Source: Leptolyngbya sp. SIO1E4
GTDB lineage: Bacteria; Cyanobacteriota; Cyanobacteriia; Phormidesmidales; Phormidesmidaceae
Assembly: GCA_010672825.2 (NCBI GenBank)
Contig: JAAHFU020000001.1
Span: 992,001 to 1,056,000 of the forward strand
DNA: 64,000 nucleotides
Direction of reading: 5' to 3'
Below the pieces are notes generated by a model. The model did no database searches, had not been told where the DNA came from, and saw only the letters and a program-made list of their open reading frames with translations. Each line of letters begins with the position of its first letter. The stretch's first letter is position 1. The translations under genes and the position numbers were made by a program. Below are positions 9,322-18,332 of the stretch, in pieces.

Positions 9322-10134
9322 TTAGTATGGGCGCTGCCCGATGATATTGCCTGCTGGCGTGTAGTTGCAGACCCACACTTCCCGCGTGGCTTTCTCATTG
9401 CGGGCCACTGCACAGCCCACCTCAGTCGTCTCAGCCCACACCATTTGAGTATAGTGACCGCACATTTTGCCAGGCGCGCAGGTGTTCCTGGCATAGTCAT
9501 AATTTGTCTTTTCCTCTGCCCAGCCCTGAACGGCGCGCTGAGGTGAGCTTAGGACACCTCCGGCTGAAGACCAGCTACTCGATAGGTTTTCTCCAATGCG
9601 CCCGTTGTCTCTCTCTGAGGCAGGACGGTGACGTAGCCCGCCTTCGTCTAGCAGCACATTGGCCCACGCCTGCGCAAACGCTGCGAGGTCTTCAGACCAA
9701 ACCAAATCAGGCACCTCCACTTCACGGCGAACCTGATTATGGGCTGCTAGCATCTGGTCAATTCCAGCCTGGGTCGTCAGGTCATAGACAGTATCGGTAA
9801 GCGCCTCAGCTTGGGCGGCTTCAATCGTGCGCATCCGGCTCGGATCAACGCCGCTTTCACTGCCCCCCTGATCATCGACATAATCGATGGTGTAAGCCCA
9901 TGTCTGTTCTCTGCCAGAAAAGCGACTACGAGCGCCCGTAATTGTGGCCTCTCGCCAGCGATCGCCACTCAGCACATACACCACGGTATGGCCCTGAAAC
10001 GGGTGGTTCATTTGAGCCTGGGCTACGGAGAGTGCAGGTGTGAATGGAGACGGCCCAGCCAACAGCGCGATCGGACTGGCTGTTGCCAACAACAGGGAGA
10101 CGTTTAAGAAACGACGGTGCCAATTACGTGCCAT
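9322..10134 (-). CDS. Secreted CAP-domain (SCP/PR-1-like) protein
   Basis: The protein has about 270 residues. The chosen start (ATG 10134; ATG 10143 is an alternative) gives an Arg-containing N-terminus, a hydrophobic core (LLLATASPIALLAG) and an AQA cleavage site, i.e. a Sec signal peptide. Residues about 35-100 form a small beta-rich domain of unknown family. The C-terminal CAP domain starts at QMLAAHNQVRREV and contains HYTQMVWAETTEVGCA and the terminal VCNYTPAGNIIGQRPY. These are the CAP signature motifs with the cavity His and Glu residues. CAP proteins are extracellular; roles in bacteria are mostly unknown. An open frame extends upstream to 10338 but is not expected to be translated. 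Confidence 0.9.
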   Translation of the reverse strand: MARNWHRRFLNVSLLLATASPIALLAGPSPFTPALSVAQAQMNHPFQGHTVVYVLSGDRWREATITGARSRFSGREQTWAYTIDYVDDQGGSESGVDPSRMRTIEAAQAEALTDTVYDLTTQAGIDQMLAAHNQVRREVEVPDLVWSEDLAAFAQAWANVLLDEGGLRHRPASERDNGRIGENLSSSWSSAGGVLSSPQRAVQGWAEEKTNYDYARNTCAPGKMCGHYTQMVWAETTEVGCAVARNEKATREVWVCNYTPAGNIIGQRPY

Positions 10135-10337
10135 GGAATTCATTTTTTGGCTGCTGATCTTGGAGATGAACTCAATCGCAAGCAAGCTGCTCGCACTTGT
10201 CTGCATGCCCAAACCCGAAAACAGTGTGAGCGTCTCGCTCACAGGGGTATTGGCGGGGAAGCAGACCGCTGTTAAGCACCCATTTTTTACCTCTAAGAGC
10301 ACAGAAAGAGAAATCATCCAAAGGGTTCCCCAGCACA

Positions 10338-10433
10338 TATAGCCTTGTTCAGTTGAGTCCAGTACATCTGGGTCAAGACAGGGTCTAGGGTTTGGGGTCT
10401 AGGGTGTGCTTGATTAGCCTGCATACCGCCATA
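10338..10433 (+). repeat. TATAGC/heptad repeat element
   Basis: This is a complete copy: TATAGCCTTGTTCAGTTGAG at the left, a GGGTCTA/GGGTTTG core, and GCATACCGCCATA at the right. It lies in the 583-bp intergenic region between the CAP gene and the divergently transcribed YHS gene. No other signal was recognised in 10434-10726. Confidence 0.8.
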
Positions 10434-10726
10434 ACTTCTCCTAAAGGCAACGGCACCGTCAGTGCAGGGTTAAAACTGGTACTTACTGCTCAGTTCTCAG
10501 GCAACGCTCAAGAATTTTCAACAGTTTCTCAGAATTGACTCAGACCCGCTTCATTTGCATTGCGTTTAGTGTTAACAGCGCTGAGACACGCCCCAAAAGC
10601 CTGAACAAGCAGCTTTCTCACCGCAGCTTGCAGGTTTTTTGAGGGGTTGCCTGATTCAGGGTTAGCGTCACTCGCGTTTACTGTGGCTAACGCACTGTTT
10701 GCTATTGTCGTTTTTGATTGGGTCTT

Positions 10727-11518
10727 ATGAAGATTAAGTATTTTGCAGCCTTCGTCGCCTCTTCTGTTCTCACTGTGGGTGTCGTTTCTCTACCAACCCT
10801 GTTGAATCCGGTTCACGCTAACCCTTGTGCTGGGATAGAAAATCCCTGTGCAGCCGTAGACCCCTGCGCAGCCAATCCGTGTGCGGCAGCTGATCCGTGT
10901 GCGGCCAATCCCTGCGCAGCTGCAGACCCCTGCGCGGCCAATCCTTGTGCGGCCGCAGACCCCTGTGCCGCTAAGCCCTGCGCGGCAGCCGACCCCTGTG
11001 CCGCCAATCCTTGTGCGGCTGCAGACCCCTGTGCTGCAGACCCCTGTGCCGCTAATCCGTGCGCGGCTGCAGACGTAGCGATGCCGATTGAGCCGCCCCA
11101 TGCTGATATCTATGTCGAAGAAACCAGCGGCTTAGCCATTCGGGGGGCAGATCCGGTGGCTTACTTTACTGAAAGTGCTGCTGTGATGGGCAGCGCTGAC
11201 TATGAATATGAATGGAACGGAGCAACCTGGCGCTTTAGCAGCGCTGCGAATAAGGAAGCGTTTAAAGCCAATCCTGAAGCCTATGCACCGCAGTATGGTG
11301 GGTACTGCGCTAAGGCCGTGAGTGAGGGCAATCTGGCATCTGTGGATCCCCGTGCCTGGAAAATTGTGGATGGCAAACTGTATCTGAACTACAGCGCTGA
11401 CGTACAGGCTCAGTGGGTAGAAGATATTCCAGGCAACATTGAGAAAGCCAATTCTTTCTGGCCTGAAGTCCTGACTGATAAAACGCTGTGGGAAAATCGG
11501 GTAACCTGGGCACAATAA
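10727..11518 (+). CDS. Secreted YHS-domain protein with a PCAA cysteine repeat
   Basis: The protein has 263 residues starting at ATG 10727 (a TTG lies three codons upstream). A signal peptide (about 1-29, ending VHA) is followed by a low-complexity segment (about 30-120). That segment holds fifteen Pro-Cys-Ala units, mostly as alternating NPCAA and DPCAA pentads. The C-terminal half is a YHS-type domain: a GADPVAYF block, AEYEWNGATWRFSS-like block, a YGGYCAKAVSEG block, then DPRAWKIVDGKLYLNY. YHS domains are often linked to metal handling. Fifteen regularly spaced Cys residues in an exported protein suggest metal binding or disulfide chemistry, but this is inference. The gene faces the CAP gene divergently and the 11610 gene convergently. 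Confidence 0.88.
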   Translation: MKIKYFAAFVASSVLTVGVVSLPTLLNPVHANPCAGIENPCAAVDPCAANPCAAADPCAANPCAAADPCAANPCAAADPCAAKPCAAADPCAANPCAAADPCAADPCAANPCAAADVAMPIEPPHADIYVEETSGLAIRGADPVAYFTESAAVMGSADYEYEWNGATWRFSSAANKEAFKANPEAYAPQYGGYCAKAVSEGNLASVDPRAWKIVDGKLYLNYSADVQAQWVEDIPGNIEKANSFWPEVLTDKTLWENRVTWAQ

Positions 11519-11592
11519 ACTCTTAACCGAGTCTTAATAGATAGACTTGCCTAAACCCTTAAATCTCAGTGGACGCGCATTTCGTTATTGCC

Positions 11593-11611
11593 ATCCCGCT
11601 GGGATTTTCTC
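11593..11611 (+). terminator. Possible intrinsic terminator
   Basis: A short hairpin (ATCCC-GCT-GGGAT) is followed by TTTTC between the convergent YHS and 11610 genes. The stem is short, so the call is tentative. Confidence 0.35.
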
Positions 11612-12395
11612 ATTGCGGTTTTTTCTTAGGCCTGAACGAAAAGCGTTTGAGAAGCCAACTTAACAAGGGCAACGCCACGTGATCTGGCAGCACATTGATC
11701 TGAAAATTGAAGGGTAGCAGCAACTGCATGGTCTGGCCGTTGGGGGTCGCCATCGATCGCACTAACATCAGCATCCCCAACGAATACATCCGCAGGGGCT
11801 CCTTCATTTCAGGAACCAGGCCCAAATTGATGAGGGCAGAGGTTGGTTCTAACGCAGTTTTGTCTTCAGGGCGCTTAAACAGGCTCTCACTGGTCACCGC
11901 AACACTCACCATTTGCCCTGGATTAGCAACGGTCATTGCCTGGGGCTGAAAGAGATCTATCGGCATCCCAGGCACCTTACGAATCACCCGTTGTGCCAGG
12001 CCCCCATGCACCGAGAGAGAGCTACCATCCCAGTTGAGGAACACCTGCTGATCGGGAAAGTTGTTGAGAATGCTCACCTTCAGATCGCTTAACGGAGGCT
12101 GTAACGGCAGCTTGCCCTGGGGAAACACCTGCAGCATGACTTTGCCGATCGCCTCATCCTGGTCGAAAAACGTCAGCTGCAGTAACGCCCCTGACTTATC
12201 GATCAAAATATCAGCCTGGGCCTGGTAAATATTTTGCTGCTGCAGTTGCGCGGTGATTGCGGCCTGCAGATTTTCGCCATCCAACACGACTTCAACCTGA
12301 TCCTCTAGCTTGGCCTCAACGGACAACGCCATTTGATAGAGGACGGAGGTCACGCAAATGAGATAAATCGTCAGGATGAGAATATCTGCGCCCAT
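11610..12395 (-). CDS. Conserved membrane-anchored protein of unknown function
   Basis: The protein has 261 residues. An N-terminal hydrophobic helix (about 3-22) is followed by a soluble alpha/beta domain (KLEDQVEVVLDGENLQAAI...), which includes repeated beta-strand-like segments and a basic C-terminus (FSFRPKKKPQ). The pattern of a membrane anchor plus a lipid-binding-like beta fold recalls DUF2993/LmeA-type proteins, but no diagnostic motif was identified and this is only a suggestion. It converges on the YHS gene and lies 108 bp downstream of rluD on the same strand, with which it could be co-transcribed. Confidence 0.6.
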   Translation of the reverse strand: MGADILILTIYLICVTSVLYQMALSVEAKLEDQVEVVLDGENLQAAITAQLQQQNIYQAQADILIDKSGALLQLTFFDQDEAIGKVMLQVFPQGKLPLQPPLSDLKVSILNNFPDQQVFLNWDGSSLSVHGGLAQRVIRKVPGMPIDLFQPQAMTVANPGQMVSVAVTSESLFKRPEDKTALEPTSALINLGLVPEMKEPLRMYSLGMLMLVRSMATPNGQTMQLLLPFNFQINVLPDHVALPLLSWLLKRFSFRPKKKPQ

Positions 12396-12503
12396 AGGTG
12401 GTGAGATGCCAGCAGCAATCTCTGCAAGGATAGCGGGGAAACCCGGCTTTAAGGATACTGCCTGGAATGCAATCTGCTCACTTACTGCAGCAGAAAATGG
12501 GGA

Positions 12504-13457
12504 TTATCTGCCGTGGGGCGATCGCTTGCGGAGAACCGTCAGTAAGGTCACAAAATGATCAGGCAGCGGCGCGATCGCAGTGATGATTTCCCCAGACATG
12601 GGGTGCTGCAGCGACAGCCTTTCTGCATGGAGCGCCTGCCCCGGTAAGTTAACCCCCACCGATCGCCCAGAGCCGTAGATCGGATCCCCCACAATGGGAT
12701 GCCCAGCATGGGCACAGTGCACCCGAATTTGGTGGGTGCGACCAGTTTCTAAGCGAAACCGCATCAGCGTGAAGTTACCCAGCCGCGCTTCAACCTGCCA
12801 GTGGGTGATGGCATAGCGCCCTCCCTTTAGCGGGGGCATGATCGCCTGCTTTTTGCGATCGCTGGGATGTCGCCCTGTCGGAGCATCGATGGTGCCGGTT
12901 TCAGTTTTAGGCACGCCGTAAATCACGCCCAGATATTCTCGCCGTGCGGTTTTGGCTTTCATCTGAGCCTGTAGATGTTGGTGGGCGAGTTCCGTTTTGG
13001 CAATGACGATCGCCCCAGTCGTGTCTTTATCTAACCGATGAACAATGCCAGGCCGCTCTACACCACCAATGCCGGTGAGCTGCTCGCCACAGTGGGCCAA
13101 CACTGCGTTCACCAACGTTCCACTCATGTTGCCGGGTGCCGGATGCACCACCAACCCAGCCGGTTTGTTGATGATCAGCATCTGCTCGTCTTCGTAGAGA
13201 ATATCGAGGGGAATGTCTTCTGGGGTGACTTCCAGGGGCTTGGTTGCCGGAATCGTCAGGGCGATCGTATCGCCCGTCTGCACCGTTGCCTTTTTGTTCG
13301 TGCAGCGTTCACCATTGAGGGTGACATATTCCCAATCAATGAGTTTTTGGATGCGGTTGCGGGAGAGGTCTTTGACATGGGCCGTCAGCCACCGATCTAA
13401 CCGAGGCGGGTCGGCTTTTTCGACCACGAGGTGAATAGTCTCGTCAGAAATAGGCAT
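12504..13457 (-). CDS. rluD: RluA/RluD-family pseudouridine synthase
   Basis: The protein has 317 residues. The N-terminal S4 RNA-binding domain (about 15-75, RLDRWLTAHVKDLSRNRIQKLI) is followed by the pseudouridine synthase domain. That domain contains the catalytic Asp in GIVHRLDKDTTG (about residue 141) and the RTHQIRVH motif (about 239). In E. coli RluD modifies U1911/1915/1917 in helix 69 of 23S rRNA. The presence of an S4 domain and the length fit RluD better than RluA, though cyanobacteria encode several paralogues and the target site is not proven by sequence. Confidence 0.93.
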   Translation of the reverse strand: MPISDETIHLVVEKADPPRLDRWLTAHVKDLSRNRIQKLIDWEYVTLNGERCTNKKATVQTGDTIALTIPATKPLEVTPEDIPLDILYEDEQMLIINKPAGLVVHPAPGNMSGTLVNAVLAHCGEQLTGIGGVERPGIVHRLDKDTTGAIVIAKTELAHQHLQAQMKAKTARREYLGVIYGVPKTETGTIDAPTGRHPSDRKKQAIMPPLKGGRYAITHWQVEARLGNFTLMRFRLETGRTHQIRVHCAHAGHPIVGDPIYGSGRSVGVNLPGQALHAERLSLQHPMSGEIITAIAPLPDHFVTLLTVLRKRSPHGR

Positions 13458-13517
13458 AGGCTGAATTCAACAGAAGCAAACTGTAGCATCGATTGAGTTA
13501 ACCCTACCCCCAATATC

Positions 13518-14230
13518 ATGATCAGTTCTCAACCCCACCCCAAACGCGCCCTGGTGACCGGGGGCAATAAAGGTATTGGCTTTGCCATTTGTAAAGGGTT
13601 GCTGGCCGCTGGCTTTGAGGTGATTCTGGCCGCCCGCTCCCTTACAAAAGCCGAAACGGCAGCAGCGCAGTTGAACCCGACCGCTAATCTCCGCCTGCTT
13701 GAACTGGATGTCACTGACGATGCCAGCATTCATCGAGCAGCCGCGACCCTGGGTCAGGCGATCGCAGCGCTGGATGTCTTAATCAACAATGCGGGCATCT
13801 ATCCTGACCAGGGTGTGGATATTCTCACCGTGCCTCGGGATCTGTTGACGCTGACGTTCGACACCAACACCTTTGGCCCGATTCGGGTTGCCCAGGCATT
13901 TTTGCCATTGCTGGAAAAAGCCCCCGCTGCCCGCATTATCAATATGTCTAGCGGCTATGGCCAACTGCATGGCCTGGCTACCGACGTCCCCAGCTATTGC
14001 CTCTCTAAGCTGGCGCTGAACGGGGCCACAATTATGCAGGCAGAGGCGCTGCGATCTCGCGGAATGCAGTCTATGCCATGGGGCCAGGCTGGGTCAGAAC
14101 TGATATGGGCGGTGACTCTGCGCCCCGGTCTCCTGAACAGGGGGCAGACACTGCCATCTGGCTGGCGACAGATGCTGACCCAGCGCTGACGGGCAAGTTC
14201 TTCCGCGATCGCCAAGTGGAGTCTTATTGA
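13518..14230 (+). pseudogene. SDR oxidoreductase, frameshifted near the C-terminus
   Basis: This is a short-chain dehydrogenase of the carbonyl-reductase type. The TGGNKGIG cofactor loop, NNAG, the Ser of MSSGYG and the Tyr-Lys of SYCLSKLALNG are all present. The reading frame is good until about 14063 and then runs into unrelated sequence ending at 14189. From 14066, the +1 frame continues the family's C-terminus perfectly (AVYAMGPGWVRTDMGG, then SPEQGADTAIWLA and TGKFFRDRQ) to a TGA at 14228-14230. Restoring one base at 14064-14065 gives a full-length enzyme. It is either a recent inactivating deletion or a sequencing error. A heptad repeat starts 12 bp after the restored stop. Confidence 0.85.
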
Positions 14231-14242
14231 TAACGGCCCATT

Positions 14243-14338
14243 TATAGCGGTATGCAGGCTAATCAAGCACACCCTAGACCCCAAACCCTAGACCCTGTCT
14301 TGATCAAGATGTGCTGGACTCAACTGAACAAGGCTATA
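14243..14338 (-). repeat. TATAGC/heptad repeat element
   Basis: This is a complete copy in the inverse orientation (TATAGCGGTATGCAGGCTAA ... ACAAGGCTATA) between the frameshifted SDR and the aldo/keto reductase. Confidence 0.8.
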
Positions 14339-14410
14339 TCTGGAGTGATTGATAATGGCCTGTGGATTCCGTTTTGATGAAGTGTCCTAACAAACGTAGC
14401 GGTGGCAACC

Positions 14411-15187
14411 ATGGCAACCTCACAAACCTTTCAGCTCGGTGGTGACTTAACCATTAACCGGATTGGGTATGGCACCATGCGCCTGACAGGGCAACCCGGA
14501 AACTTTGGCCCCTATGAAGATTGGGAAGGAGGAAAGCACCTGCTCAGCCGGGCAATTGAGCTGGGAGTTAACTTTATCGACTCGGCTCGCGCCTATGGCC
14601 CCCTATGGGCCGATCGGCTGATCGCAGACGCCTTGCATCCTTACCCCCCTAGTCTGGTAATTGCCACCAAAGGCGGCGTTGATAAGCCTGCTGCGGGCAA
14701 AATCCTGGTCGATGGCTCCCCGGCCACCCTGCATCATCAGATAGACGAAGCTCTAACCATCCTTAAGCAGGAACGACTCGACCTGTTTCAATTGCACCGG
14801 GTGGACCCCAACGTGCCTCTGGAAGACAGCGTGGGTGCCTTGGCTGCCGCCCGCCAAGCGGGCAAGATTCGCCACATCGGCCTGTCTAATGTTGACCGCA
14901 CCCAACTCGATCGCGCGCTGGTGATCGCCCCCATTGCTAGCATTCAGAACCGTTTCAACATGGCCGAGACAGCTGCCGCCGACCTGGTTGATTACACCGC
15001 TCAAAAAGGCATCGCGTTCATTCCCTACGGCCCGCTGGGGGCCAAGCCTATGCAACCAGGGGCAGCGCTTCCAGCTCAAGAAGCATTGGCCTGGCTATTG
15101 CGCCGCGCCCCTAACATCATCGTTATTCCGGGGACGACGTCCGTTGCCCATTTGGAGGAAAACTTAACCGCGTGGGAGCAGGTGTAG
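14411..15187 (+). CDS. Aldo/keto reductase
   Basis: The protein has about 258 residues and an AKR (beta/alpha)8 barrel. Visible motifs are GYGTMRLTG at the first strand, the catalytic Asp/Tyr region FIDSARAYG (about 58), the Lys in IATKGG (about 87) and the His in DLFQLHRVD (about 124). GLSNVD and the late IPGTTS NADP-binding loop are also present. Reduction of aldehydes or ketones with NADPH is expected; the physiological substrate is unknown. ATG 14411 was chosen over the GTG three codons upstream. It may have been transcribed with the SDR before the repeat element was inserted, but that is inference. Confidence 0.92.
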   Translation: MATSQTFQLGGDLTINRIGYGTMRLTGQPGNFGPYEDWEGGKHLLSRAIELGVNFIDSARAYGPLWADRLIADALHPYPPSLVIATKGGVDKPAAGKILVDGSPATLHHQIDEALTILKQERLDLFQLHRVDPNVPLEDSVGALAAARQAGKIRHIGLSNVDRTQLDRALVIAPIASIQNRFNMAETAAADLVDYTAQKGIAFIPYGPLGAKPMQPGAALPAQEALAWLLRRAPNIIVIPGTTSVAHLEENLTAWEQV

Positions 15188-15327
15188 GGATGGGTGGCCC
15201 GACGCCCCCTTTCTCCGCGCTACCATGATCTGGGCTGACGCGTCAGCCCTGTGGATCTGGACGATAGCTGTTTCCTGAACGGTCAGGCAACGCGCCCAGT
15301 TTGAGCTAATTCATTTGAGCGAATTCA

Positions 15328-16023
15328 ATGAACCCGTCTAATCAGCCCCACTCTGAAACCGCCTCTCAGCAATCTACCCCAGCAGACAACCAGACCTTTA
15401 GTCAGCAACTGTCCGCCATCCAACAGGCACTCAGCCAGATGACGGGTGAAATGACCACCCTACGGCAGGAAGTCAGCCGTTTAGGAGAGTTACCCCAGCA
15501 ACTGAGCCAGCTTGAACGTCGCTTGATGGTGGTGGGCGATCTCTATCGGTACGATGCGCTCCATGAACAATTGGCCACGCAACAATGGTTTGAAGCCGAT
15601 AAAGAGACCGTAAAACTGATTGCGGAAATTGGCAGCGTGTCTGATCTAGAAGATCTGAGCCCTCGCGACATTCGCAGTTTTCCTTGTGGAGAGCTGCAGG
15701 TGATTGATCGGCTCTGGACAACCTACAGCGAAGGGCAATTTGGCTTTAGTGTTCAGATGCAGATCTACCAGGCCCTCGGCGGCACCGTCGACACCACCAT
15801 TGGGGAAGATCAAAAACTCGTCAGACGCTGGGGTGCTGAATTGGGGTGGCGCAGTAACGTGAGTGAGCAAAATCCTGAGGGAGATCGCTGGCGCAAGTGT
15901 GATGAATTAGACTTTTCGCTGAATGCTCCCAAAGGCTGTCATCCGTCTCGCTGGTGGAATTCCCCTTATGGGTCTCGCATGACCAACTATTTCTTGAACC
16001 GCCTCATCACCTGTGCCCTGTAG
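15328..16023 (+). CDS. GUN4-domain protein
   Basis: The protein has 231 residues. A Gln/Ser-rich N-terminus and a coiled-coil stretch (about 28-70) precede a GUN4-like domain. The domain runs from YDALHEQLATQQWFEADKET to the C-terminus and includes RSFPCGELQVIDRLWTTYS, GQFGFSVQMQIYQALGG and the LGWR block. Genuine Gun4 binds porphyrins and stimulates Mg-chelatase. Multidomain or extended GUN4 paralogues like this one are common in cyanobacteria and their roles are unclear. It is not safe to call this the gun4 gene itself, because the N-terminal extension and several substitutions differ from that family. Confidence 0.9.
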   Translation: MNPSNQPHSETASQQSTPADNQTFSQQLSAIQQALSQMTGEMTTLRQEVSRLGELPQQLSQLERRLMVVGDLYRYDALHEQLATQQWFEADKETVKLIAEIGSVSDLEDLSPRDIRSFPCGELQVIDRLWTTYSEGQFGFSVQMQIYQALGGTVDTTIGEDQKLVRRWGAELGWRSNVSEQNPEGDRWRKCDELDFSLNAPKGCHPSRWWNSPYGSRMTNYFLNRLITCAL

Positions 16024-16079
16024 CAGGCAGCGATCGCTCAACCTCATCTGCTCAAAACCACCCTCAGGGAGAAGTCTTC

Positions 16080-16487
16080 ATGCAGTTTCAATACACTTAT
16101 ACCCGTTTAAACGTTGAGAATTTTCCTGCCTGCAAAGCTTTTTATCGAGACGTTTTGGGTCTCAGCATCAAGTTTGAAGATGATATGGATGAGTATGTGG
16201 AGTTTGATACGGGTTCGGTGCGAATTACGCTATTTGACCGCGAAAAACTCCCGGAGTTTATTACTCGAGATAGCGACCTAAATTACGACCCTCACAGCGC
16301 ACGGGTGGTGCTCTCATTTCAGGTCAGCAATATAGAAGCGGCGATCGCTCATCTCCAAACGCATCATGTCGAACTCCTAAATCCACCCACTGACTATTCA
16401 GACCGAGGCTTTATTTCTACTTGCTTTCGAGACCCTGATGGCAACCTGATCGAGCTAGAACAGGTGACCGATGTGCTGATCACGTAG
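16080..16487 (+). CDS. VOC-superfamily (glyoxalase-like) protein
   Basis: The protein has about 135 residues with the paired beta-alpha-beta-beta-beta modules of the vicinal oxygen chelate fold. Visible segments are TRLNVENFPACKAFYRDVLGL at the start, a mid-domain VVLSFQVSNIEAAIAHL and the closing FRDPDGNLIELEQ with a metal-ligand Glu. A GGGAG ribosome-binding site precedes ATG 16080. The substrate cannot be predicted; relatives include glyoxalase I, dioxygenases and antibiotic-binding proteins. Confidence 0.88.
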   Translation: MQFQYTYTRLNVENFPACKAFYRDVLGLSIKFEDDMDEYVEFDTGSVRITLFDREKLPEFITRDSDLNYDPHSARVVLSFQVSNIEAAIAHLQTHHVELLNPPTDYSDRGFISTCFRDPDGNLIELEQVTDVLIT

Positions 16488-16630
16488 GTGATTTCTAAGC
16501 AAGAAAATACCTCACTCGCTGGGTCAGATTTAGCCAAAACTCAAGACTCATCACCAACCGTAAGTGCAGCAATAGATGCTTTGATATACAGCCTTTCTTG
16601 CCTCCATGAGGTACAGCTCAAACTCTAATG

Positions 16631-17939
16631 CCTTAGTGATGCAGAGAAGTCCTGAAAGTCTTATTGCTAGGGGCTTCTCAAGATAAGACAGGAATCGCGA
16701 ATCGAGGTGTTGCATGAGAAGCTAAAGTTCCCCAACTCATCGCATCTGCAATGGCAACACCTCCCCTTCATCGTCAACTGCTCAGCCAATTGCGTCAATG
16801 GGTCACCCCCAAGGACCATCGCCATCTGCAAGGCTTTGCCGAAATCGTGGCAGCGATTTTGTTGTCTCAGAGTGCCACATTCGGTCAGTGGGTGCCTTAT
16901 CTGGACCATCGCAAGTGTCAAGCCCGGTCTCATTTGGAACGCCTCAGCTACTTTGTTCAAAACGACCACATTACCGCAGAGCGCTTCTATGTACCGCTGC
17001 TCCGTCAAGCCTTAGAGTCGTTTCGAGAGACGGCTGTGACGCTCACCCTTGATACCAGCATGTTATGGAATCAATTTTGTCTGATTGAAGTCTGCCTGGT
17101 CTGGGGGGGACGCTCATTCACCTTGGCGCAGTCGGTTGTGGCCCATGGGAGTGCCACGGTTGGTTTCGAGACGTACCATCCGGTGCTGGTTGCCGCCAAA
17201 GCCGTCCTCCCGCCAGGGTGTACGGTCACGCTACTGGCAGACCGGAGCTTTGAACATGGCGAGTTGTGCCGCTGCTTGCAAGCCTGGGAGTGGGACTGGG
17301 CGAGGCGGGCGAAGACCGACTTGAGCGTGACTTTGGCCAGAGGACAAAACCGTTCGGTGGAGCAATTGCTGCCGCCGCCATCTGTTTCCGCAGGTCACGG
17401 TTCTAGAGGATGTGTCGTGCCATCTGGCGACGGCTCACTCGCCGCTGACCGGAGAACCGTGGGCCGTGCTCTCGAGTCAGCCACCTTCACTTCAGACCTT
17501 TGCCCTTTATGGCCAGCGCTTCGGGGGCATTGAACCCCACTTTAAGGATTACAAGTCCGGCGCCTTCAATGTCCTGGAGTCTGGCCTGCGGAATGCTCCA
17601 GCCCTCACTTGTTTGTTCATGCTGCTCGACAGCGCTATCCTCATTGCACAGATAATTGGACTGCTGGTGGTACAGGCAAAACAGCGCTCACAGCTGGATT
17701 GGCATAGTCAACGAGGCTTAAGTTTTCTGTAACTTGGCCTCCGTGACCTAGCTCGTCGTTGCTATGAGCAGGTAGCCCTTCCACTCCTTCGAGGCCTCCC
17801 GGCTAAAAGTCTACCGGCGGCTTGCGCATCTCGGCGTAAACAGGCACAACTCAACTGCCGCTTCGAGTTTGCCAAAGTCCTCACATTCTCATCATGAGAC
17901 GATTGATATTTTGCCCAATAGTTTTCTGCACCACTAAGG
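16631..17939 (+). mobile_element. IS4-like insertion sequence (decayed)
   Basis: The ends form imperfect inverted repeats: CCTTAGTGATGCAGA at 16631 and, read in reverse, CCTTAGTGGTGCAGA ending at 17939. The element is about 1.3 kb with one transposase frame that is interrupted twice. No convincing target-site duplication was found. It forms the left boundary of an AT-rich island. Confidence 0.8.
16751..17897 (+). pseudogene. DDE transposase of the IS4-like element
   Basis: Conserved pieces are the first catalytic Asp in LTLDTSMLWN, the second in LLADRSFEHG, and a Y-R-E-K type block (YGQRFGGIEPHFKDYKS). The chain is broken by a frameshift near 17365-17380. A TAA at 17730-17732 interrupts an otherwise continuous tail (LGLRDLARRCYEQV ... 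FAKVLTFSS) that runs to the TGA at 17895. It is inactive unless rescued. Confidence 0.85.
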
Positions 17940-18332
17940 ATCCGCACCCCAGTCGCCAGGGAAACGCTGTATATCTCGCTGAACTACTCCCCAGTAGCAA
18001 GAAGGAGGCCACAGTATCCTAATGGGAGTCTTTATTTCAGACAAAAACAAAATTTAATATTTCAATCAGAGGAACTTTCAATCCATCCAACAGGCATCAA
18101 AAATCAGCATCCCTCAGTAAAGCTCAGATCTATTCCAGTAAACTCCAATAATTTTTAAGAAAGTCAGAAAATTATAGATGGATAGTGCTGAGTTTCTCCT
18201 ATTCCAAGTAGTTAAGATGAGCTATCTTTGACATGGCAGTATATGGGTGAGCTTCACTTCTCCAGTTCACTCAAGTGCACTAATACGTGTCTCCAGGATA
18301 AAAGATTAATGGTGTGAGGGGAGTACTTACCC
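17940..18332. other. Intergenic, AT-rich, no gene recognised
   Basis: Base composition drops sharply here compared with the left side. No tRNA, repeat or coding frame was recognised. It presumably holds the promoter of the 18333 gene. Confidence 0.5.
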
